The notes below the pieces were generated by a model. The model did not search any database. It had not been told where the DNA came from and saw only the letters and a list, made by a program, of their open reading frames with translations. Positions 16,045 to 23,560 of a DNA stretch of 36,810 nt are shown here, piece after piece (position 1 is the first letter of the stretch; every line of letters begins with the position of its first letter). The position numbers and the translations under genes are program-made. Origin of the DNA: Planctomycetota bacterium (GTDB taxonomy: Bacteria > Planctomycetota > PLA2 > JAEUHO01); contig JASJDY010000037.1 of assembly GCA_030065025.1 (NCBI GenBank), positions 1 through 36,810 on the forward strand, in the 5' to 3' direction.

Positions 16045-16056
16045 TCTTCCCCACAC

Positions 16057-16131
16057 GCGGCCGTAGCTCAGTGGTAGAGCTTCACCTTGCCAAGGTGAAT
16101 GTCGTCGGTTCGAATCCGATCGGCCGCTCCA
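16057..16131 (+). tRNA. tRNA-Gly (anticodon GCC)
   Basis: A complete cloverleaf. The 7-bp acceptor stem is GCGGCCG/CGGCCGC, the D-arm holds GCTCAGTGGTAGAGC, and the anticodon loop TTGCCAA (16087-16093) has anticodon GCC at 16089-16091. The T-arm holds GGTTCGAATCC. The 3' CCA is encoded. It reads GGC and GGT glycine codons, which fits the GC-rich codon usage around it. Confidence 0.97.
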
Positions 16132-16136
16132 GTTCC

Positions 16137-16174
16137 CCGCACCCCGTCCCTTCCGGCGGGGTGCGGTCGTTTTT
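16137..16174 (+). terminator. Rho-independent terminator after tRNA-Gly
   Basis: CCGCACCCCG (16137-16146) pairs perfectly with CGGGGTGCGG (16157-16166) around a 10-nt loop, and a TCGTTTTT tract follows. It is the only canonical stem-plus-U-run terminator I found in the window. Confidence 0.88.
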
Positions 16175-16190
16175 GCGGGGGCAGACGCAG

Positions 16191-16529
16191 GTGGCGAAAG
16201 GCAAGACGATCGACGGGCAGCCGGCGCTGCGCGTGGGCACCAGCACGATCCACGGGCGCGGTCTCTTCGCCGCGGACGACATCCCGGCCGACACCCTGAT
16301 CCTGACGATCGATGGCCGTCCGACCGACGAAGACGGCGAGCACGTGATCTGGTTCCACGGGGACGACGGCAGTCTCGAGGGGTTCGAGATCACCAACGAC
16401 GCCCGCTTCGTGAACCACGCCTCCGAGCCCAACGCGATCTTCGTCGACGACGAGCTGTGGTCGCTCCGGACGATCCCGGCCGGCGAGGAGATCACCCACC
16501 ACTACGGCGAGGACTGGGCTCACCTCTAG
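16191..16529 (+). CDS. Small SET-domain protein (putative lysine methyltransferase)
   Basis: 112 residues, essentially a bare SET domain. It has GRGLFAADDIPADTLIL near the N-terminus (S-adenosylmethionine-side GxG-like segment), RFVNHASEPNAIF (the conserved NHxxxPN core) and IPAGEEITHHYGEDW (the GEExxxxY motif, with the catalytic-type Tyr). Pre- and post-SET Cys clusters are absent, as is usual for bacterial members. The GTG at 16191 is taken as start. The frame is open further upstream, but that stretch lies inside tRNA-Gly and its terminator. Bacterial SET proteins methylate lysines on ribosomal or DNA-associated proteins in the few studied cases; the target here is unknown. It is downstream of the tRNA terminator, so it probably has its own promoter or depends on readthrough. 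Confidence 0.85.
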   Translation: MAKGKTIDGQPALRVGTSTIHGRGLFAADDIPADTLILTIDGRPTDEDGEHVIWFHGDDGSLEGFEITNDARFVNHASEPNAIFVDDELWSLRTIPAGEEITHHYGEDWAHL

Positions 16530-16653
16530 ACGTCTGAAGCTGGACGATCGGTCAGACCTGTAGATCTTCTGAAGCCGAGGACCCTCGGGGCCCGTCGTGA
16601 CCTGTAGGCCGTGGCATGATGAGCCGCGGCTAGGGCTCCCCCGGACACCTCGC

Positions 16654-18453
16654 ATGCGCAGCATCCTCGTCTCCGCCTGTCTCCTGGCCATCCTCGTGGG
16701 CTGCGGTGGCGGCGGCTCCGCGGGCCCGATCTTCCTGCCCCCCCCCGTGGATCTAGGCCTCGTGCCCGCCAACGCCCCGACGACGTTCACCGTCGAGGTC
16801 GTGAACCCGTACACCGCTCCCGCCGGCGTCACCTTCGTGACCTCCGCGCCGGGACTGGGCGTGAGCTCGTCGCTGCCCGTCCAGGTGCCGGCGTCCGGAC
16901 GCGTCGACGTCGACGTGGCGCTGTCGCCGGGCATCCCCGGCGCCTACTCGGGCAGCGTCACGTTCCGGGTGGACGCAGGCAGCCAGGCCTCCGACCAGAC
17001 GACTGCCGTGACTGCGAACGCCGAGGCCGCGACGGCCTCCGTGAGCACGTCCGCGATCGACTTTGGTTCCGTGGCGCCGGGTGAGGTCGCCGACCGGTTC
17101 GTCACGTTCACGAACACCAGCGGCGTGAGCACGGTGACGATCTCGTCGGCGTCCGTCCCGGGGCCGGCCTACGCCCTTCTGGCACCAACTCTGCCCGCAA
17201 GTGTGCCGCCCGGCTCCGAGGCGGTGCTGCAGGTGCGCTACGCGCCCGACTCGCTCGACACGGCGGACGGCACGCTGACCCTCGGCACGAACGCCGCAAA
17301 CGGACCCTTCCGGGTCGCGCTCCGGGCCTCGGGTATCGGTGGCCAGGAGGTGATCACCTTCGAAGATGTGCTCTTCGACGGGTCCGGCGACACGCCCGTC
17401 CTCACCTTCGACGTCCCGTCGGACGCCATCTCGTTCATGATCGAGGGATCGACGGGCGCGAGCACGGAGCTCGGCCTGCGCCTCCTGACGGGCCCGGGCG
17501 GCAAGGTCTACGAGAACGAGTCGCTGTCGGGTGCGTACGTTTGGGCGATCCAGCCTGGCATCTTCACTGCGCAGGTCCCGAACACGGACCGCAACGACGT
17601 GCAGCTCGTGCCGGGCGGCGGCACGTATCGCATGAGGCTGCTGCGCTGGTCGGGCAATTCCTCGAGCGTGGATGTGCGCGTGATCATCGAGCGGCGGCCT
17701 GATGCCGCGACGCGCAACCTCGCGACGCTCGATCTCAACGTCTTTCTCGCCGCGGGCATCGCGCCGACGGCGGCGACAGCCGAGAGCGACGGGACGCTGC
17801 AGACCGTGCTCTCGACGGTGGACTCGATCCTGTCGCAGCAGGGCATCCAGATCGGCGACATCGACTACTACGACGTCACGGACACGCGCTTCGACGACGT
17901 GTCCTTCAGCGAGTTCGGCGATCTGCTGGAAGAGAGCGCGCGGGCGGACGAGGTGCGGCTCAACCTGTTCTTCGTACGCACGGCGATCGGCGGCGGCATC
18001 CTCGGCGTCTCTCCGGCGCTCGGCGGCCCGGCACTGAACGGCACGTCCCTGTCCGGCGTGATGAGCCTCTACAGCACGAACAACCCCGCGTTCATCGGCC
18101 TGGTCGCTGCGCACGAGATCGGGCACTTCCTGGGGCTGGCGCACACCGTCGAGCAGACCGGCTCGCACGACGACATCACGGACACGCTGGAGTGTCCGTC
18201 GAGCGGCACGAACGCCCTCTGCACCACGCAAGGCGGCGGCTACCTGATGCACTGGCAGGCGGTCGGCGGCACGGATCTCTCGAACGGGCAGGGCCTCGTG
18301 GTGCGCGGCCATCCGCACATGGGACCGCGGGCAGGCGGCGCGAACGCGCTACAGGCGAAGCCGACGGCGGCGCCGCGGGTGCCGATTCCGGCGGACGCGC
18401 CGCAGCACTGGTGCGCGACGTGCCGTGCGATGCATGGGGTGCGGCTGAAGTAG
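16654..18453 (+). CDS. Lipoprotein with Ig-like repeats and a zinc metalloprotease domain
   Basis: 599 residues. The signal peptide ends in a lipobox (LVGC, Cys17) followed by Gly/Ser. Two or more ASPM/SPD-2/Hydin-type (choice-of-anchor D-like) Ig domains occupy about 28-230 (FGSVAPGEVADRFVTFTNTSG is typical). A beta-rich segment resembling a bacterial pre-peptidase C-terminal domain lies at about 230-350. The last third carries the metzincin-type site HEIGHFLGLAH (His487, Glu488, His491, His497), so a zinc peptidase is likely. A CATC pair sits near the C-terminus. The start Met was chosen for the signal peptide; no strong Shine-Dalgarno precedes it. It is probably displayed on the outer or inner membrane surface. 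It is convergent with the HEAT-repeat gene across element E. Confidence 0.85.
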   Translation: MRSILVSACLLAILVGCGGGGSAGPIFLPPPVDLGLVPANAPTTFTVEVVNPYTAPAGVTFVTSAPGLGVSSSLPVQVPASGRVDVDVALSPGIPGAYSGSVTFRVDAGSQASDQTTAVTANAEAATASVSTSAIDFGSVAPGEVADRFVTFTNTSGVSTVTISSASVPGPAYALLAPTLPASVPPGSEAVLQVRYAPDSLDTADGTLTLGTNAANGPFRVALRASGIGGQEVITFEDVLFDGSGDTPVLTFDVPSDAISFMIEGSTGASTELGLRLLTGPGGKVYENESLSGAYVWAIQPGIFTAQVPNTDRNDVQLVPGGGTYRMRLLRWSGNSSSVDVRVIIERRPDAATRNLATLDLNVFLAAGIAPTAATAESDGTLQTVLSTVDSILSQQGIQIGDIDYYDVTDTRFDDVSFSEFGDLLEESARADEVRLNLFFVRTAIGGGILGVSPALGGPALNGTSLSGVMSLYSTNNPAFIGLVAAHEIGHFLGLAHTVEQTGSHDDITDTLECPSSGTNALCTTQGGGYLMHWQAVGGTDLSNGQGLVVRGHPHMGPRAGGANALQAKPTAAPRVPIPADAPQHWCATCRAMHGVRLK

Positions 18454-18479
18454 ATCGGGCTTGTCCCGGTGGTCTCATG

Positions 18480-18614
18480 CCCCTGACCGTGCCCTTGACC
18501 GTGACCGGTCAAGTCGCTTGACCATGAAGGCACGCGTTCGGACCGCCGCTACGCGCTCGCCCAACTTCGCAAGACACACCTCTTGATCGGTCAAGGGCAC
18601 GGTCACGGTCACGG
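18480..18614. repeat. Intergenic hexamer-hairpin element E (TTGACC/GTGACC-type)
   Basis: TGACCGTGCCCTTGACCG (18484-18501) is the exact complement of 18588-18605. The left arm then has one extra hexamer (TGACCG) before GTCAAG. The right arm has ATCAAG directly, so the arms differ by exactly one unit. It lies between the convergent metalloprotease and HEAT-repeat genes. Confidence 0.85.
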
Positions 18615-18616
18615 AT

Positions 18617-18643
18617 CGAACGCGCGGCGCCGCCGCGCGTTCG
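18617..18643 (-). terminator. GC-rich hairpin immediately after the HEAT-repeat stop
   Basis: CGAACGCGCGGC (18617-18628) pairs perfectly with GCCGCGCGTTCG (18632-18643) around a 3-nt loop, one base from the stop codon at 18645-18647. There is no U-run. It is a likely 3'-end structure for the minus-strand gene. Confidence 0.5.
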
Positions 18644-18644
18644 G

Positions 18645-20684
18645 TCACAAGACGTCCAGAACCTCCAACACCACCGAGCTCCCACCGGTGTAGTGACTGT
18701 CCTGGCGCGCCGCGCTCAGCACCGGCGTGCGCTCCTCGTCCCCGATCAAGCCCAGCGCGGCACACGCGAGCGCACGGTTCAGGTGCGGCTCGCGCTCGCC
18801 CTCGAGCATGGCGATGAGCGGACGCACGGCGCGCGCATCGCCGATGCGCGCGAGCGTGATTGCGATCTGGCCCTTCACGTACTGGTTGCGCGTCTTCTTC
18901 ATCTCCGCGATCAGCAACTTGATCGTCGCGTCGCGGTGCTTCGTCGCACCGCCGCCGAGCAGACCGATGGCCGTCGCGGTCCGCGTTCGCAGGCGGTCGC
19001 TGCGCGCGTCGGAGAGCGCATCCCTCAGCGCGGGCAGGACGCCGCTGCGCGCCTCACCCAAGAGCCCGAGTGCAAGCGCGGCGTGCGCGCGCAAGTCGGG
19101 ATCTGCATCATCGTCACGCACGATCTCCAGGAGCGACTTGCTGCTCGCGCGATCGCGTGCAAGCCCCAGTGCCGTGGCGAACGCCGCGCGCCCGTGACCG
19201 TCGAGGGAGCGATCAGCCAGACCGTCCCGGAGCACCTGGGTGGCATGCCCGCGCAACGTCTGCCAGCCGGCACGCCCGACGTCGGCGTCGACCTGCCGGA
19301 TGAAGAGACCCAGCGCGAGTGCGCCGAAGGCCCGCTCGCCCGTGGGGCCATTGGCGGCAATCTCATGGAGCTTCCGAACGGCCGCGCGGTCCGGATCCGC
19401 ATCGTCGGCCGCTTGGAGGCCCAACAGACGTCCAGCGCAAACCAAGGCGAAGCGACGGCTAGCCGGCTCGCGGGCCTCGGCGTATGCGGTGAGCGCGGCG
19501 TCGATGAGCGACGCCCGCGAGTCGGCGTTCCGCTGACCGAGAACGCCGGCGGCCAGCGCGGCCGCCTGTACGAGCTGGGGACTCGCGGCGGACGGCTTGC
19601 GCAGCACCCCGGCCAGCACCGAAGCCTCGGCCTTGGAGCCGAGCCGACCGAGCACGAGGGCGGCTTGAGCGCGGACGAGCGGCGACCACGAGCGCTGCTT
19701 GAGACGGCCTCGCTGCACGCACGCCTGGAGAGCAACCGGCGCCAGCGCGGGCAGGTCGCCGGGCGCATGCAGGCCGAGCCCCATCAGCACGCCGACCTGG
19801 ATCTCGTCGGGGAGATCGGATCCGAACCACGTCTGGAAGAGCGCACGCGCGGTCTCCCGTCCGCCGCGTGCCGTGGCAGAGGGTTGATCCGCGAGCAGGC
19901 CCAGAGCCAGAGCGGTGAAAGCCCGCGTGCGGACGGCATAGGACGAGTCCGAGAGCACACGGAGCAGAACGTCTCGAACCGGATCGAGCGTGGTCGCCGG
20001 CAACTGCCTGCGCTTCTCGCTGCGCCGTAGCTGGCCCAACCCGAGCGCGGCCGACTCACGCACGTACTGCGTGGTCTTGGCGTCCGGCCTCAGTACGCGG
20101 GTGATGAGCTCGACGTCCTCGTCCGTGGCTGCGATCTTGCCCAGCGCGATGTACGCCGCGCCCTCCGTGAAGATCCACTGGTCATCGCGATCGGATGTGA
20201 GCACGGATCGCACCGACTTGCGCAGTGCTGCGAGCTCGATGTCGTCGAGGCGACGTTCAGAGCGCCCTACGCGCCGCCCGACCGCACCTCCCATCGCGAA
20301 GAGCGGATTGCCCTCGGTGACGTAGGCCCCACGGCGCAGATCCTCGAAGCCCTCGCGGTTGACCTCGTACCAGTAGATCCAGTCGTCGAGGCCGGGCGCG
20401 CGCGGGCGACTGGCCGCGCGCCGACGTCCCGGGCCACCGAGCTCGGGCACGCCGGAAGCGTTCGGCACCTCGCCGGGGACCGTCTCCGTCTGCGGAGAGC
20501 CGCCACAGCCGCTGGGCGAGTGGGGCGCGTGCTCTTCGGGCTCCGACGCGCCAGGCGCCGCCGGCGCGGGGGCCGCGCTGGACGGACCGCTGAAGCGGCC
20601 GCCACGCGCGTGCGCAGGTGTGGGCACGGCGAGCAGCAGGGCTCCGAGGAGCAACAGGACGAAGGCAGGATTCCGGTACCGCAT
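18645..20684 (-). CDS. Secreted HEAT/PBS-lyase-like repeat protein (paralog 1)
   Basis: 679 residues with a cleavable signal peptide (hydrophobic core FVLLLLGALLLAV, cut after AHA). A low-complexity Ala/Pro/Gly segment reaches about residue 110. From there to the end come many two-helix repeats of the HEAT/PBS-lyase type (AALALGLLG, AFTALALGLLADQP, AITLARIGDARAVRPLIAML, LACAALGLIGDEERTPVL). Such arrays are protein-protein scaffolds and no enzyme is visible. The start at 20684 has GGGAGG 4 nt upstream. A second gene at 35251-36810 is clearly related. It follows the molybdoenzyme gene on the same strand after 194 bp and is probably transcribed separately. Confidence 0.85.
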   Translation of the reverse strand: MRYRNPAFVLLLLGALLLAVPTPAHARGGRFSGPSSAAPAPAAPGASEPEEHAPHSPSGCGGSPQTETVPGEVPNASGVPELGGPGRRRAASRPRAPGLDDWIYWYEVNREGFEDLRRGAYVTEGNPLFAMGGAVGRRVGRSERRLDDIELAALRKSVRSVLTSDRDDQWIFTEGAAYIALGKIAATDEDVELITRVLRPDAKTTQYVRESAALGLGQLRRSEKRRQLPATTLDPVRDVLLRVLSDSSYAVRTRAFTALALGLLADQPSATARGGRETARALFQTWFGSDLPDEIQVGVLMGLGLHAPGDLPALAPVALQACVQRGRLKQRSWSPLVRAQAALVLGRLGSKAEASVLAGVLRKPSAASPQLVQAAALAAGVLGQRNADSRASLIDAALTAYAEAREPASRRFALVCAGRLLGLQAADDADPDRAAVRKLHEIAANGPTGERAFGALALGLFIRQVDADVGRAGWQTLRGHATQVLRDGLADRSLDGHGRAAFATALGLARDRASSKSLLEIVRDDDADPDLRAHAALALGLLGEARSGVLPALRDALSDARSDRLRTRTATAIGLLGGGATKHRDATIKLLIAEMKKTRNQYVKGQIAITLARIGDARAVRPLIAMLEGEREPHLNRALACAALGLIGDEERTPVLSAARQDSHYTGGSSVVLEVLDVL

Positions 20685-20788
20685 GGGGCCTCCCGGCAGG
20701 CGTCGTGGTGCGGACGCGGTGAGCGTGGTGCTGCGAAGTCCATGAGAACACACCGCGTGCCGGGCCCCCAGGCAGGCCGCATGATGGA

Positions 20789-20817
20789 CTCAAGTCCTTT
20801 TCTGACAGTGACTTGAG
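20789..20817. promoter_or_regulatory. 8-bp dyad upstream of the HEAT-repeat gene
   Basis: CTCAAGTC (20789-20796) and GACTTGAG (20810-20817) form a perfect inverted repeat with a 13-nt spacer containing CTTTTCTG. It lies 105 bp upstream of the HEAT gene start and 62 bp after the molybdoenzyme stop. It could be an operator or a 3' hairpin without a U-run. The rest of the gap 20685-20878 shows nothing recognisable. Confidence 0.3.
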
Positions 20818-20878
20818 AACATAGCGCCGGAGAGGCCAGCGTCACCCCGCGGAAACCCGGCTGGGCCGGAGCGTAGCG

Positions 20879-23551
20879 TCAGACCTTGTAGGCGGACTCA
20901 ACGGGGTGGAGCGGCCGGTTCAGCCAGAGGGGCCGGCGCAGCCCCTCGGGCCCGGGACCGGGCTTCGCCGTGGCGCGCCACGCCTCGTAGACCTCGATCG
21001 ACTTCCGGGTGTCCACGAGCACGTCGCCGTAGGCGTCGCCCTCGTGGGCCGGCTCCACCTTCACCACCTGGTGCCAGCAGTGCATCCCGCTCACGGGGTC
21101 CGGCTGCACCGGGAAGGTGAGGTTCTGGTTGACGCCGACCTCGCGCCACCACGTGCGCTCGCTGTCGGGGTCGTCGCTGGCGTACGGCTCGGCGCCGCCG
21201 CGCTGGCGGAAGAGGAACGTGCTGCCGTCGCGCACGAGATCGATGCGGCTCGACGCGCCCTTCTGGCCGCCGATGTCGGGGAACATCCGCCAGCGGCCGA
21301 CGTGATGCGAGCACGCCACGACGCCGGGGTGGATGCCCTCGGTCACCCACGCACGCGGCACGAAGTAGCCGATCTTCGTGTTCACGCGAACGAGCGCGCC
21401 GTTCTCGATCCGAAGCCGCTCGGCATCCTCGGGATGGATCCACAGCGGGTTGGTGTGCGAGATCTCCTGGAGCCACTTCGCGTTGCCCGAACGCGTATGG
21501 ATCAGCGTCGGCAGGCGGAACGTCGGCAGCAGCGCCATCTCGCCCTCGGCGAGGTTGCGCCAGTGCACGTGCGAGCGGATGTATCCGGGCGCGGCCTGCT
21601 CGGCGTGACCCCACGCGGCGAGCGTCGGGGAGTAGATCTCGAGCTTGCCGCTGGGCGTCTTGAAGCCGTCCTGCTCGTAGCGCTCCTGCCCCGCATACGG
21701 GACGTCGTACGCGCCGTAGCGGCGCATGTAGCCGAGGGGGTCGAGGCCCTCCTTCGCCGCCGCCTCCGGCAGTCCCGGCACCGCGTTCTCGAAGATGTCG
21801 CCGAAGTACTCGTCGATCGAGACGGGCTCGCCCGCGCGCTGCTTGGACTCGTACCACTTGCGGATGCCGCGCGAACCATCGGGATCGATCGCGTGGGTGA
21901 GCGCGATCCAGAACTCGGCCTCTTCCCAGACCTCGCCGGGGTTGGCCTCGTGCGTCTTCTCGACCGGCTCGCCCTCGCGGCGCTTGAACTCACGCGTGAC
22001 GGGCTGGCGGAAGCCGATCCACGTCCCCGCGTGCGTCTCCTGGCTCATGATGTCGTGGCGCTCGGGGCCGAGCCCCATGGGGAGCACGTAGTCCGCCCAC
22101 TGTGCCGTCTCGGACCAGATCGGCGTGAGGGCGACGTGGCAGCCGACCTTCGCCTCGTCTTCGAGCATCTCGATCCATGCGCAGCCGTCCGGGTTGGTCC
22201 AGACGGGGTTGTAGACGCGCGTGAAGTACACCTCGACGCGCTTCTTCTGGTCGCGCATGAGATGCGGAAGCAGGAAGCTCATCTCGTAGTGCGCGAGCGG
22301 CCACTCGATGGGCCAGATCAGCTCGTTCCAACGCTCGATGGGCGGCGGACTCTCGCTGGGCTTCGGCACGAACTTGTCCCACGCGTTCGGGTTGAGTCCG
22401 CCCGGCCGGCCGAAGCTGCCGGTGAGCACGTGCAGGAACATGAGCGCGCGCGCCGTCTGCCAGCCGCCGAGGTTGCCGCTCGCGGTGCTGCGCCAGAGAT
22501 GGCTCGTGAACTTGCCCTCGGCCTTCTCGATCTCATCGGCGAGGGTGCCGACGTAGGCGCCGTCGATGCGGCACTCCTCGGCGACGTACTCCGGCGTGTA
22601 GCCCGCGTACGCCTCGGTGAGCTGCTCGAGGAAACGCTCGAACGTGCCGTTACCGGCCTGGTCGTGGACGTCGAGCCACGCTTCCCAGTTCGTCCAACGG
22701 CGCAGGAAGTCCTCGTCGATCGCGCGCCGCTTCAGCAGTTCGTGCGCGACGCCGAGCAGCAGGGCCGCCTCGCTGCCGGGCCACGGCGAGATCCAGTGGT
22801 CGGCGCGGGACGCGGTGTTGGAGAGGCGCGTGTCGAGCACGGCGAGCCGCATGCCGCCTTCGCGCGCTTCGACGATGCGCTGTGCGTGCGGGTTGAAGTA
22901 GTGGCCCGTCTCGAGGTGTGCCGAGATCAGCAGCGCGAAGCGCGCCTCGCTGTAGTCGGGCGACGGCCGGTCCCAGCCGCTCCAGAGCGCGAAGCCCGTG
23001 CGTGCGGACGCGCTGCACACGTTGGTGTGACTGTTGTGTCCGTCTACACCCCACGCCGACAGCAGGCGTGGGATGAAGTGGTCCTCGCCGGGGCGGCCGA
23101 CGTGGTACATGACCTCGTCGTGGCGCTCCTCGTCGATCGCCTTGCGAATGCGCCCGCCGATGTCCTCGAGCGCCTCGTCCCAGGACACGGGCTCGAACTG
23201 GCCCGAGCCGCGCGGGCCGACGCGCTTCAGCGGCGTGAGGATTCGCTCGCCGTCCTTGACCTGGTTGATCGTGGCGGGCCCCTTCGCGCACGTGCGGCCG
23301 CGGCTGCCGGGGTGGACGGGGTTGCCCTCGAACTTCTGGATCTCGCCCGTCTCCTTGTCGACGTAGGCGAGCAGTCCGCACGCGGACTCGCAGTTGAAGC
23401 AGATCGTCGGCACGCAGCGGTACTGCCGCGTCTTGCGCTCCGGCCAGGCGTCGGGATCGAGCTCGGTCCAGTCGTCCCAGCGCTCGGGCGGGGGCGCGAC
23501 GTTCAGCTCCCACGGCGAGGAGCGGGCGGGCGTGTTGGATTCGTTCGACAA
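20879..23551 (-). CDS. Molybdopterin (bis-MGD) oxidoreductase catalytic subunit, no Tat signal
   Basis: 890 residues, DMSO-reductase superfamily. The N-terminal [4Fe-4S] motif is CFNCESACG...RTCAKG (Cys51, 54, 58 and 88). The likely molybdenum ligand is Cys179 in HTNVCSASARTG, the residue type used by polysulfide/thiosulfate/arsenate-type members (Ser or Asp would mark others). The C-terminal cofactor-binding domain includes the LWIHPEDAERLRIENGALVRV block. There is no twin-arginine signal, so it should stay in the cytoplasm. The start is TTG at 23551 with GAGG upstream, only 9 bp after the stop of the ferredoxin-NrfD gene; the two form an operon. The substrate cannot be told; sulfur- or arsenic-oxyanion reduction is a family-level guess. 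A formate-dehydrogenase or assimilatory nitrate-reductase role is less likely, given the membrane partner and Cys context. Confidence 0.88.
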   Translation of the reverse strand: MSNESNTPARSSPWELNVAPPPERWDDWTELDPDAWPERKTRQYRCVPTICFNCESACGLLAYVDKETGEIQKFEGNPVHPGSRGRTCAKGPATINQVKDGERILTPLKRVGPRGSGQFEPVSWDEALEDIGGRIRKAIDEERHDEVMYHVGRPGEDHFIPRLLSAWGVDGHNSHTNVCSASARTGFALWSGWDRPSPDYSEARFALLISAHLETGHYFNPHAQRIVEAREGGMRLAVLDTRLSNTASRADHWISPWPGSEAALLLGVAHELLKRRAIDEDFLRRWTNWEAWLDVHDQAGNGTFERFLEQLTEAYAGYTPEYVAEECRIDGAYVGTLADEIEKAEGKFTSHLWRSTASGNLGGWQTARALMFLHVLTGSFGRPGGLNPNAWDKFVPKPSESPPPIERWNELIWPIEWPLAHYEMSFLLPHLMRDQKKRVEVYFTRVYNPVWTNPDGCAWIEMLEDEAKVGCHVALTPIWSETAQWADYVLPMGLGPERHDIMSQETHAGTWIGFRQPVTREFKRREGEPVEKTHEANPGEVWEEAEFWIALTHAIDPDGSRGIRKWYESKQRAGEPVSIDEYFGDIFENAVPGLPEAAAKEGLDPLGYMRRYGAYDVPYAGQERYEQDGFKTPSGKLEIYSPTLAAWGHAEQAAPGYIRSHVHWRNLAEGEMALLPTFRLPTLIHTRSGNAKWLQEISHTNPLWIHPEDAERLRIENGALVRVNTKIGYFVPRAWVTEGIHPGVVACSHHVGRWRMFPDIGGQKGASSRIDLVRDGSTFLFRQRGGAEPYASDDPDSERTWWREVGVNQNLTFPVQPDPVSGMHCWHQVVKVEPAHEGDAYGDVLVDTRKSIEVYEAWRATAKPGPGPEGLRRPLWLNRPLHPVESAYKV

Positions 23552-23560
23552 CGGAAGCCT

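Noticed and set aside
16017-16190. Longer N-terminus for the SET-domain protein
   Set aside because: The extension would be translated from the promoter, tRNA-Gly and its terminator. GTG at 16191 gives a complete SET domain.
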